6,276 nt of DNA from Thermoplasmata archaeon (GTDB lineage: Archaea > Thermoplasmatota > Thermoplasmata > SG8-5 > JAGLSY01): the NCBI GenBank assembly GCA_023137005.1, contig JAGLQE010000032.1:1-6276 (forward strand). The letters run 5' to 3'. Positions 1 to 6,276 of the stretch are shown here, piece by piece; within the stretch, counting starts at the first letter, position 1; the number at the start of each line of letters is the position of its first letter. A model generated the notes under the pieces. It ran no database searches and was not told the DNA's origin. It saw nothing but the letters and a program-made list of their open reading frames with translations. A program made the translations under genes and the position numbers.

Positions 1-1136
1 ATATTGGATTGAAGATACCAATCATTCATGCCTCCACCAGTCCAGATAGAGTCATTGGTTGATCTACTGGACGCTATTATGTCCATATAACCGTCATGGT
101 TCAGGTCCGCAACCTCCACCTCTGTGTAGTAGCCGATATCCGGCAGATCTGAATTCTGGGTCCATATCCCATTCCCATTTCCATTCCAGACCGAGATGCC
201 GCCATTACCATTGCTGGTGGCCACAATGTCTAGATAACCATCATTGTTGAAATCTGCAAACTTCGCATCAGAATACTCTGATGAGGTAGGTAGGCCCACA
301 TCTGTAAGGACCCAGCTTCCATTATCTGCATTTACCCAGGCATCAACCCCCATTGTATTAGCAGTGACCATGTCTGGCATGCCATCATTGTTGAAGTCTC
401 CAAGATCAATACCATAATGGGTGCCTTCCTTCGTAAGGGAATTACTCCTGCTTTGCCAGTTGCCATCACCATCCCCGATAAAGGCAGATATGGCCCTTCG
501 TCTTGGCCTATCTGGCCGGCCTAATCCAGAGACCATTATATCAAGATCTCCGTCCAGGTTAATATCGTCCAAGATAATATCATACATCCATAATACTTTA
601 GCAGCTTCTAGGCCTGAATTAGACAATGTCCAATTTCCATTTGCATCGCCAGTCCAGGCACATAGTCCTTCACTATGGGTGGAGACCAGGTCTGGCTTAC
701 CATCATGATTGAAATCCCCAGAGGCAGTGGATTGGAACAAGATGTAGTCCAGAGTGGGTGGGGAGGGGTAAGGGGCCCAATTCCCAGATCCGTCACTTGT
801 CCAGATATGAATTGCATTGAGGCTGCCTGCGATCATATCCAAATTTCCATCCAGGTTTATATCATAGAAATCTACGCCGTAATATTTACTAGATATATCT
901 GGAGAGTTGAAATCACTCCAGAAAACTGATGGGTAATCGCCCTGTAATGGTGCATCCACCGGGTCCCCCATGCTTATCGGATCATCGGGTTCATGTGATC
1001 GGACATTCATGGAACCGATAGGTAGGAGGGCCTGGGTAATAAAAAGGAAAAAGATGAAGATAGAGAATGATGAATATAGTATATTGCTTACTGGCTTATG
1101 CCTTTTCAACTCCGGGCTCCCATATTGCTTTTGCAT
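1..1136 (-). CDS. Secreted FG-GAP/VCBS-repeat protein, C-terminus beyond window
   Basis: The reading frame is open from the ATG at 1136 to the window edge (378 codons, no stop), so the C-terminus is missing. Residues 1-17 are polar and basic; residues 18-40 are hydrophobic (Ile/Phe/Leu-rich) and act as a signal peptide or anchor. An acidic linker (46-62) follows, then six repeats of about 50 residues. Each repeat has a calcium-loop motif of the form D-x-N-x-D-G-x-x-D, starting near residues 92, 141, 191, 247, 295 and 344, and a following W-x-G-(D/N)-x-x-G-x-W segment. FG-GAP/VCBS repeats of this kind usually fold into beta-propellers outside the cell and bind calcium, proteins or glycans; the ligand here is unknown. 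The start is chosen because GAGGTG lies 9 bases upstream. The gene is a tandem paralogue of the one at 1349-3637, with matching N-terminal layout. Repeat 3 carries an unusual Arg-rich loop (R207-R214). Confidence 0.9.
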   Translation of the reverse strand, partial: MQKQYGSPELKRHKPVSNILYSSFSIFIFFLFITQALLPIGSMNVRSHEPDDPISMGDPVDAPLQGDYPSVFWSDFNSPDISSKYYGVDFYDINLDGNLDMIAGSLNAIHIWTSDGSGNWAPYPSPPTLDYILFQSTASGDFNHDGKPDLVSTHSEGLCAWTGDANGNWTLSNSGLEAAKVLWMYDIILDDINLDGDLDIMVSGLGRPDRPRRRAISAFIGDGDGNWQSRSNSLTKEGTHYGIDLGDFNNDGMPDMVTANTMGVDAWVNADNGSWVLTDVGLPTSSEYSDAKFADFNNDGYLDIVATSNGNGGISVWNGNGNGIWTQNSDLPDIGYYTEVEVADLNHDGYMDIIASSRSTNDSIWTGGGMNDWYLQSN

Positions 1137-1145
1137 GATACCATC

Positions 1146-1151
1146 CACCTC
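1146..1151 (-). promoter_or_regulatory. Shine-Dalgarno site of the left-hand propeller gene
   Basis: On the minus strand the bases read GAGGTG followed by nine bases and the ATG at 1136. This matches the GGAGGTGATC anti-anti-SD consensus of archaeal 16S rRNA well and decides the start. An ATG two bases further into the SD region (1144) is out of frame. Confidence 0.8.
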
Positions 1152-1175
1152 TCTTTTATATTTCTTTATTTTGAT

Positions 1176-1190
1176 CTATAATAAATATTG
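1176..1190 (-). promoter_or_regulatory. Probable TATA box for the left-hand propeller gene
   Basis: The minus strand reads CAATATTTATTATAG, an A/T-only core centred about 46 bases before the ATG. A TATA box of this kind normally sits about 26 bases upstream of transcription start, which would place the start near 1158 and give a leader of about 20 bases containing the GAGGTG site. The position is inferred from composition and spacing only. The alternative AATATAAAAG at 1154-1163 is too close to the SD site to leave room for a leader. Confidence 0.5.
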
Positions 1191-1260
1191 CGGATTTAGC
1201 ATATAAAGGTGAGTGTTAAAACACCATGTTATACACCAATACATCATCTGTTATGTAATG

Positions 1261-1281
1261 TCATGGTTCATAAGGCCATGA
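1261..1281. repeat. Inverted repeat, 6-base arms
   Basis: TCATGG (1261-1266) and CCATGA (1276-1281) are perfect inverted copies around a 9-base loop. A smaller dyad, GTGTT-AA-AACAC, lies at 1213-1224. Both sit between the two propeller genes and upstream of the proposed TATA box, so they could be operators or an RNA hairpin on a read-through transcript. Short dyads like these can occur by chance, and no T-tract follows. Confidence 0.3.
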
Positions 1282-1317
1282 TTTGAAGGATGATGGATCG
1301 TGATAGGTGAGGGGGAG

Positions 1318-1361
1318 TTTATCCTTACGGATAATTGCTGTTTTATCCTTACGGATAATTG
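1318..1361 (-). repeat. Two tandem identical hairpins at the 3' end of the complete propeller gene
   Basis: A 20-base sequence occurs at 1342-1361 and again at 1318-1337, a period of 24 bases with no mismatch. On the minus strand each copy contains TTATCC-GTAA-GGATAA, a 6-bp stem closed by a four-base loop GUAA, which fits the stable GNRA tetraloop class (hairpins at 1343-1358 and 1319-1334). The first hairpin overlaps the end of the gene, and its TAA stop codon (1351-1349) lies inside the loop. No T-run follows either stem, so an ordinary intrinsic terminator is not supported. A role in mRNA 3'-end formation, stability or processing is inferred. A simple local duplication of the gene end would produce the same pattern. 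Confidence 0.85.
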
Positions 1362-3637
1362 TTAATGACCCAGCTGATGTCCGCACTGACATGGATCCAG
1401 TATCCATTTCCAAGGGTCATGGTATCTGAATTGATGAGTGTCTTCAGATAATAAGGTGATGAGTTGTCAAAGGCCTCGATGACATCGGCCCCGGTCTCCA
1501 ATTTGACCTGCGTAACCGTCTTATCCACCATGCTTGGGAAGCCTACCAGGTTCCAGCCAGCCTTCAGGTCCATGGTGACATTCTTAACTATACCAGTGGT
1601 CACAAGATCGTCATTTCCATTAATATTGAGCCATATTCCATTCTGATACTCTATCAGATCCAGATCATCCAGGATGTCCGGTCTTGCTATATTATTGCTA
1701 GACCACTTTTCAGGTATCCGGGTGGGGTCATAGGCCAGAGCATAGTCCCAGTTGACAGTGGAAAATGTGATATCTATGGAGGCATCGGATGCCACAACAG
1801 GAGTGGAAAATAGATTCCAGCCAGAATTGACTGCCTTATTGATCTTGGCCACCTGGGAAGTGGCATTTGCATATTCACCAGCCAGGTTTGTCGCACCGAT
1901 CATGTAAAAGTAATTGTTATTATCGCCCTTTCCGGCACCTGAATCCAAATAGCCGGACATACCATGCCCCATAGTATCCAGCAATGCATACCCAGACCCA
2001 CTGGGATCAAAGGAAGTGCTCTTGTATATCAGATATTCAGAAACATCCTCATCAGATGATGACAATGTCCAGTTCAATAGAATATCCACACCGCCACCTC
2101 CCGATATGATGATCTCGATATCTGAAGGAGGCGCAAGAGGGGGTGTCACATATGTTCCAGTCCAGATCTTGGCTCCATTATTGTCTCCGTCCCTGCTTAT
2201 CAGGTCCATTCTTCCATCCACATTGATGTCCACCAATTCCATGGCATCATACTGGCCTCCGATAGGTAGTCCTGTGGAGGTGCTGGTCCAACTGGCGGTA
2301 TCCTGTCTCATAGCGACGATACCCTGAGTAGAATAATTGGAGCCGACCACGATGTCAGTCACACCATCAATACTGAGATCTCCAACTGCCAATCCAAGTC
2401 CGCTTTCACTCCATAGCTGGCCATTGTAGGCCCAGGCACCATCACCCAATCCTAACCATGTCTCTGCCCCGCCTTCTTCAGACGTGGCCACTATATCCAG
2501 CTTATGATCTCCATTCAGGTCCAGGAATTTTGCATCTATGTAAGTGCTATCTATTATGGGCAGACCAGATACAGATTCGGTCCATCCATCCATGCCATCA
2601 CCCAGGAAGGTCTTGATGGTCCCATTCAGAGTAAGGAGATCCATTTTACCATCATTATTGATATCACCATGGTCCAGGCGCTCGTATCTTCCTGTGAAGG
2701 GTAAATTAAAGGTTGGTGTCCATGTGCCCCAGCCATCTCCATTCCAGACCATCACACCGTCTATCGAATGAGTGGTCACTGCATCTAGATTTCCATCCTG
2801 GTTGAAATCTGCCAGTTTTACATCGGTGCACATGCCGGAACTCGGAAAGCCATTCTCTCTCAAGGTCCATGAGCCTACACCGTCGCCTATCCAGGCAGAT
2901 ACACCATCAGATCTGGCAACAGCGATATCAGACATTCCATCATTATTGAGATCTCCGGTCACCACACCATTGGCAGTGAAGCCAACAGGTATGTTCGTAT
3001 CACCATGAACCCAGTTTCCGGCCCCGTCGCCCAGCATTACCTGGACACCTTTCTCTGCGGGGAGAGCACTACATCCGGCCACTATGTCCAAATAGGCATC
3101 CATATCCACATATTCCAGAGCGACCGAGTTGAAGATACCAGTTGGTAGCCCACTATCGGCCACGGTCCATCCACCGACCCCATCTCCGACCCAGGCCATA
3201 AGGCCAATTGTCGAGGCCACCACTATATCGGGTTTTCCATCATTGTTGATATCACCGGATACCACATCATTGGCGATCATGAAGCCACCGGGAGAGGGAA
3301 AGGATGTCCATCCTCCATTTCCATCACCAGTCCAGATAAGGATCCCTCCGGCCAGTTCCCCTACAACGATGTCCATTTTGCCGTCGATATCTATGTCTGT
3401 GATCTCTATAAAGTTAAAATTTGAAGAAGAGTCTGGAGAAGGGAAGGAAAGCCACTGCACAGCAGGATCCGAGCCCTGAAATGGTCTATCTGGCCCAGGC
3501 TGATCGCTGAGATCAATAGGAGGCATGTCTCCATCCATCACATCATTGTCGCGAACGGACGCCCCCGATGTCAACATGGTAATAGCTACCAGTACACAGA
3601 GTATCGTCGTCAACAATGTTCTTATTGCTGCCCTCAA
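1349..3637 (-). CDS. Secreted nine-repeat FG-GAP/VCBS propeller protein with FN3-like and GWNL C-terminal domains
   Basis: This is a complete 762-residue protein. Residues 1-26 form a signal peptide (Arg at 2 and 6, hydrophobic 8-22, likely cleavage after SGA), followed by an acidic linker to about 60. Nine repeats of about 48 residues cover 60-498. Their D-x-(D/N)-x-D-G-x-x-D loops start near residues 81, 129, 176, 229, 277, 325, 373, 420 and 470, mostly followed by W-x-G-D-G-x-G-x-W. Repeats 3, 7 and 8 have degraded ligand residues. Residues 500-597 resemble a fibronectin-III domain (P-x-A-P-P start, LLNWTLSSSDEDVSEYLIYKS). Residues 602-762 contain two related halves, GWNLFSTPV with NGIWL and GWNLVGFPS with NGYWI. 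Extracellular binding or adhesion is the family expectation; no catalytic motif is seen. There is no C-terminal membrane anchor. The start is TTG, because an in-frame TAG lies at 3664-3662 and no ATG or GTG lies between. Confidence 0.93.
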   Translation of the reverse strand: MRAAIRTLLTTILCVLVAITMLTSGASVRDNDVMDGDMPPIDLSDQPGPDRPFQGSDPAVQWLSFPSPDSSSNFNFIEITDIDIDGKMDIVVGELAGGILIWTGDGNGGWTSFPSPGGFMIANDVVSGDINNDGKPDIVVASTIGLMAWVGDGVGGWTVADSGLPTGIFNSVALEYVDMDAYLDIVAGCSALPAEKGVQVMLGDGAGNWVHGDTNIPVGFTANGVVTGDLNNDGMSDIAVARSDGVSAWIGDGVGSWTLRENGFPSSGMCTDVKLADFNQDGNLDAVTTHSIDGVMVWNGDGWGTWTPTFNLPFTGRYERLDHGDINNDGKMDLLTLNGTIKTFLGDGMDGWTESVSGLPIIDSTYIDAKFLDLNGDHKLDIVATSEEGGAETWLGLGDGAWAYNGQLWSESGLGLAVGDLSIDGVTDIVVGSNYSTQGIVAMRQDTASWTSTSTGLPIGGQYDAMELVDINVDGRMDLISRDGDNNGAKIWTGTYVTPPLAPPSDIEIIISGGGGVDILLNWTLSSSDEDVSEYLIYKSTSFDPSGSGYALLDTMGHGMSGYLDSGAGKGDNNNYFYMIGATNLAGEYANATSQVAKINKAVNSGWNLFSTPVVASDASIDITFSTVNWDYALAYDPTRIPEKWSSNNIARPDILDDLDLIEYQNGIWLNINGNDDLVTTGIVKNVTMDLKAGWNLVGFPSMVDKTVTQVKLETGADVIEAFDNSSPYYLKTLINSDTMTLGNGYWIHVSADISWVINNYP
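2144..3460 (-). repeat. Nine-unit coding repeat (FG-GAP/VCBS blades) with a two-blade period
   Basis: The repeats run at about 144-150 bases per blade. Even-numbered blades (2, 4, 6, 8) have Gly before the first Asp of the calcium loop and are followed by (S/N/T)-G-(L/F)-P. Odd blades have T, E-Y, A, L or V at that point and lack the G-L-P linker. Nucleotide similarity is visible by eye between the blade 2 and blade 4 loops (near 3230-3260 and 2930-2960). The array therefore looks like duplicated pairs of blades. Confidence 0.75.
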
Positions 3638-3642
3638 TGCTA

Positions 3643-3649
3643 CACCCTT
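3643..3649 (-). promoter_or_regulatory. Possible Shine-Dalgarno site before the TTG start
   Basis: The minus strand reads AAGGGTG, then five bases (TAGCA), then the TTG at 3637. Only the GGTG part matches the archaeal SD consensus, so this is a weak site. It nevertheless supports the TTG start, as the only other nearby option, an ATG at codon 21, would remove most of the signal peptide. Confidence 0.5.
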
Positions 3650-3698
3650 CGAAACTATGGTCTAAAAAAGTTGACCAAAATAACATAGTTAATTATTG

Positions 3699-3707
3699 TA
3701 TTTAAAT
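3699..3707 (-). promoter_or_regulatory. Probable TATA box for the complete propeller gene
   Basis: The minus strand reads ATTTAAATA, centred near 3703. With the usual archaeal spacing of about 26 bases, transcription would start near 3677 and give a leader of about 40 bases that contains the weak SD site. Two further TATTTAAAT boxes lie upstream, so which box is used is not certain. Confidence 0.55.
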
Positions 3708-3741
3708 GCTTCCACTGTCCACTATATAAGACTTTGCATTA

Positions 3742-3750
3742 TATTTAAAT
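3742..3750. promoter_or_regulatory. Middle TATTTAAAT box of the divergent promoter region
   Basis: This is a third identical copy of TATTTAAAT, between the two boxes assigned to the flanking genes. The ATTTAAAT core is its own reverse complement, so it could serve either strand: a second promoter, or a site for a regulator that recognises the same core. Other A/T runs nearby (TATATAAG at 3723-3730, TATATATTA at 3770-3778) could also be TATA-like, and the region is AT-rich enough for some of this to be chance. Confidence 0.3.
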
Positions 3751-3784
3751 AACAAAATTATTCACTATAGTATATATTAAACTA

Positions 3785-3796
3785 TGCGTCAACGCA
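3785..3796. promoter_or_regulatory. Palindrome TGCGT-CA-ACGCA abutting the right-hand TATA box, possible operator
   Basis: Five-base perfect arms surround a two-base centre, immediately upstream of the AATATTTAAAT box, where the BRE element and many archaeal regulators bind. It is the most GC-rich patch in an otherwise AT-rich region. That it binds a dimeric regulator is inference. Confidence 0.4.
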
Positions 3797-3797
3797 A

Positions 3798-3806
3798 TAT
3801 TTAAAT
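3798..3806 (+). promoter_or_regulatory. TATA box of the right-hand surface-protein gene, leaderless spacing
   Basis: TATTTAAAT is centred 25 bases before the ATG at 3827. Archaeal TATA boxes sit about 26 bases before transcription start, so the mRNA would begin at or within a base or two of the ATG. There is no SD-like sequence in the intervening TTCTTAAGTATTCACTTAG, which agrees with a leaderless transcript. Confidence 0.7.
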
Positions 3807-3826
3807 GTTCTTAAGTATTCACTTAG

Positions 3827-6276
3827 ATGGGCAATGCCCGACATAGGGGTAAGAACTTGAGATACACTGGCTTATTGAAAATAGAGATCAAGGTAATATG
3901 CATTTTTATTATAATTGCTATGTTGATCCCTGGATTTGCCAGCCCAGACCCTTCGGATACCGACAATCTGGATGGCACAAGGGTAGCCACTTGGGATTTT
4001 TCCACCACGGAGAATTACACCCTGTCTGATACCGAGATATACGGAGGGAATGCCATCCTGTCAAAGATCCAGAACAAATGGTCAATGGTCAATGGCACAG
4101 ATTACGGTATTGGCTCATCCACTAACCTGTCCATATCGGCCGACGGCCTTATCATGCTAAACACAACCGATGACAAGCAACTTATTGAAAACGGCTACTT
4201 CGACAATCCTCCTGTGGGGTCCCTGGCCGACAACTGGGAATCCATGTCATTGGGTACCTCCGCTCTCAACAGCGAAGTTCGCAACCAGACCGGAGGGAAA
4301 GATGATGACGGATATTGTTGGAGAAATTACTATGCAGATCTCAATCCCGGTCAGTCTTTTGATCGGTATGTCTGGCTCAACCAGACCATCAATATAACCT
4401 CGATACCTCTGGCTGTGAACATATCTGCCTTTCACCTTTTCGACAATAACTCATATATAATATCCCCGGGCTCGCTTGCCGAGATATATATCACCAACCT
4501 AAATACCAACCAGTCCTTCAACTTATCCTCCAGCGGCTGGGTCAATTCCACCTATGCCAATTATACATCTCTCGGGTCCGAGGATTGCTCCGTATTTAAC
4601 CAAACCGGGCTTTATAATATCACACTTTTTACCCTGACAGACTCCAGTGGCGAGAAGGCCCATACCAGCCCCTCTGCTGCAGGAATCGAGAATTTCTGGG
4701 ACAATGCCTCCCTGCTGTTCACGGCCTATAAGCCAGAGGGCGATTATGTATCAGATGTGTATGATGCAGGTGATCATGCCATGTGGACCAATATGACCTG
4801 GGAAGAAGATAGACCAGCCAATACCAATATCTCCTTCCGAATAAGGACGGGAGACACGCCCTTCCCAACAGACAGCATCTGGTCCAATTGGTCCACACCC
4901 ATGACCGACCCGACAAATGCTGTAATAGACAGACCATGGAGCCGGTACATCCAATATATGTTCAATGTCTCCACCGACATCACCAATACCGCACCCAGTA
5001 TCAGAAATGTGACAATAAATTACGAGCAGTATGAGCCAATGGGCTATATTGAGACAGAGAACTTCAAGCCAGCCAATATCACCAACTGGGGGTCTTTCTC
5101 ATTTACAGATGATGATATGGGACAGGCCATAACCTATTATTATTCCATAAATGGAGGGACATTATGGGAGCCTATTCCTCTGGATGGGGACCTGCGGCAT
5201 GTGATCATGGACAGCAATGGACCAGGAATAAAGTTCAGGGCCGTACTTGAAACAGGCGATCCCATGGTGACCCCTGGCATCTCCGAGTTCAATATCCAGT
5301 ATGTGGCCACAAACCCGATAATTTCCCTGGAAGGAGTGTGGAGCAAGCCCCAGGTCGAAGGTGGAGAGATCACACGACTAACTGTCTTCTTCAATAATAC
5401 AGCTCAAAGTACTTCAACAAGTGTCTGGCTCACCACATATCTTGATCCAAATCTCCTATACATCTCTGATGGGGCAGATGGACTTAGCACCTTCCATAGC
5501 CAAGAATGGGATAATGCTACAGGCATCTATAGATATCATTTCAAGGATGTCGTCCAGGGGAATTATTCCTTTGGAATAGATACAGAGGCCAGGGCTGGGC
5601 TAGATGATATGACACATCTTTCGACCATCATCGCTATCGAATATCAAGACCCTCTGTCCAATAGAGTGGAATCCTTCCTTACCGATTTCACCAATATGAT
5701 CATCTCTCCCAATTTCAATATTGAGATAATATCCGACCTAGACACGGCAGATGTCGGGGATGCCCTTCATTTTCAGATACTCATAAACAATGATGGGGGT
5801 GGCACCTCACCTGTTTCCTGGATGAACGAAACACAGGATGAGAGATTTGAGTATTTGAATTCCAGTGGGGGCATCTGCGATGGGACCAACTTCACTTGGC
5901 AGATAGGAGCCATACCAGGGGGTGCGAACCGCACCCTGCACCTCAATGTAAGTCTCCGAGATAATGCCATCCAGAATGCAAATGTTCCATTAAGAGTATC
6001 CATAAACTACACTGACAGCTCAGGATACATGAGAAGCACGACCTCGCAAAAGGACATACTATGCCAGCTCAGGTCCGGGTTCACATCAGATATGGTCTCT
6101 CAGGCCAGCCATCTTAGACCCGGCGATAGCTTCGTAGTGACAGTGTACTACAACAATACCCTTTACGGTGCTGCGACCATCGTCAACATCCTGGTCGATG
6201 TCCCGGAAGGTTTGGATGTGGAAAGTAGCAGTGCCACATGGATGATAGACCACGGAAGCCATGCCTGGACCTTCAC
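3827..6276 (+). CDS. Large secreted, sequon-rich multidomain surface glycoprotein, C-terminus beyond window
   Basis: The frame is open from the ATG at 3827 to the edge (816 codons). An in-frame TAG touches the ATG directly, so no longer form exists. Residues 1-21 are basic and 22-36 hydrophobic, with likely signal cleavage near FAS at 37-39. Residues 50-115 form a beta-rich leader. Residues 118-275 open with ENGYFDNPPVG...NW, as in CBM4/9-like galactose-binding folds. Residues 298-400 carry the Y-V-S-D-V-Y-D-A-G...W...W and R-Y-I-Q-Y pattern of a common secreted jelly-roll module. Residues 400-500 look like a further beta module. Three DUF11/Ig-like domains start near 505, 635 and 758, each opening with a Gly-(Glu/Asp)...NN/NND strand. 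About 32 N-x-(S/T) sequons are present, far more than in the neighbours, which suggests a heavily N-glycosylated envelope protein. The anchor, if any, lies outside the window. The exact function is unknown. Confidence 0.9.
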   Translation, partial: MGNARHRGKNLRYTGLLKIEIKVICIFIIIAMLIPGFASPDPSDTDNLDGTRVATWDFSTTENYTLSDTEIYGGNAILSKIQNKWSMVNGTDYGIGSSTNLSISADGLIMLNTTDDKQLIENGYFDNPPVGSLADNWESMSLGTSALNSEVRNQTGGKDDDGYCWRNYYADLNPGQSFDRYVWLNQTINITSIPLAVNISAFHLFDNNSYIISPGSLAEIYITNLNTNQSFNLSSSGWVNSTYANYTSLGSEDCSVFNQTGLYNITLFTLTDSSGEKAHTSPSAAGIENFWDNASLLFTAYKPEGDYVSDVYDAGDHAMWTNMTWEEDRPANTNISFRIRTGDTPFPTDSIWSNWSTPMTDPTNAVIDRPWSRYIQYMFNVSTDITNTAPSIRNVTINYEQYEPMGYIETENFKPANITNWGSFSFTDDDMGQAITYYYSINGGTLWEPIPLDGDLRHVIMDSNGPGIKFRAVLETGDPMVTPGISEFNIQYVATNPIISLEGVWSKPQVEGGEITRLTVFFNNTAQSTSTSVWLTTYLDPNLLYISDGADGLSTFHSQEWDNATGIYRYHFKDVVQGNYSFGIDTEARAGLDDMTHLSTIIAIEYQDPLSNRVESFLTDFTNMIISPNFNIEIISDLDTADVGDALHFQILINNDGGGTSPVSWMNETQDERFEYLNSSGGICDGTNFTWQIGAIPGGANRTLHLNVSLRDNAIQNANVPLRVSINYTDSSGYMRSTTSQKDILCQLRSGFTSDMVSQASHLRPGDSFVVTVYYNNTLYGAATIVNILVDVPEGLDVESSSATWMIDHGSHAWTF

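Noticed and set aside
970..1206. Plus-strand frame of 78 codons across the start of the left propeller gene
   Set aside because: It is antisense to the signal-peptide region, and its hydrophobic tail comes from the AT-rich promoter. No ribosome-binding site was seen.
1318..1361. CRISPR array or intrinsic terminator
   Set aside because: There are only two copies with a 4-base gap, far too short for spacers, and no T-run follows the stems on the minus strand.
2016..3479. Several plus-strand open frames of 66-116 codons opposite the complete propeller gene
   Set aside because: They are antisense to a well-supported protein. Their Pro/Ser-rich repeated sequences simply reflect the reverse complement of the Asp/Gly repeat codons, and no start signals precede them.
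3823..4008. Minus-strand frame of 61 codons overlapping the start of the right-hand gene
   Set aside because: It is antisense to the signal peptide of the right-hand gene and would need its promoter inside that coding region.
4719..5394. Minus-strand open frames of 62-84 codons inside the right-hand gene
   Set aside because: They overlap one another in different frames, lack start signals and show no family resemblance, whereas the plus-strand frame is continuous with domain structure.
1..6276. A defence or toxin system, or a mobile element
   Set aside because: No nuclease, helicase, transposase, integrase, toxin or reverse-transcriptase motif was seen in any long frame, and there are no terminal inverted repeats flanking the genes.

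Overview
The window looks like a stretch of archaeal chromosome that encodes secreted or cell-surface proteins. The archaeal assignment rests on three signals. The intergenic regions carry A/T-only TATA-type boxes of the TTTAAAT kind. The right-hand gene has such a box about 25 bases before its ATG and no leader, which is the leaderless-mRNA arrangement. The left-hand gene has a GAGGTG ribosome-binding site. Isoleucine is often ATA and arginine often AGA/AGG. A euryarchaeal/Thermoplasmata-type lineage is my best guess from the protein style, but the sequence does not prove it. No RNA gene, mobile element or CRISPR array is visible.

There are three genes, two of them cut by the window edges. 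On the minus strand, 3637 to 1349 encodes a complete 762-residue exported protein: a signal peptide, nine FG-GAP/VCBS-type repeats with Asp-rich calcium-binding loops, a fibronectin-III-like domain, and a C-terminal domain with two GWNL-type half repeats. Downstream on the same strand, starting at 1136 and leaving the window at base 1, is a paralogue with the same layout at its N-terminus and at least six of the repeats. On the plus strand, 3827 to beyond 6276 encodes a very Asn/Ser/Thr-rich exported protein with a CBM-like region, a jelly-roll-like region and three tandem DUF11/Ig-like domains, and about thirty N-glycosylation sequons.

The 189-base AT-rich region 3638-3826 is a divergent promoter region with three copies of the palindrome-containing box TATTTAAAT. 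The 212-base region 1137-1348 separates the two propeller genes. It holds two tandem identical hairpins, one of which encloses the stop codon of the upstream gene in a GUAA loop, and then the promoter and Shine-Dalgarno site of the left-hand gene.

Taken together this looks like a cell-envelope locus: two propeller proteins of adhesion or ligand-binding type divergent from a large glycoprotein. A shared function is inferred from proximity and from common export only. No enzyme active site was recognised.
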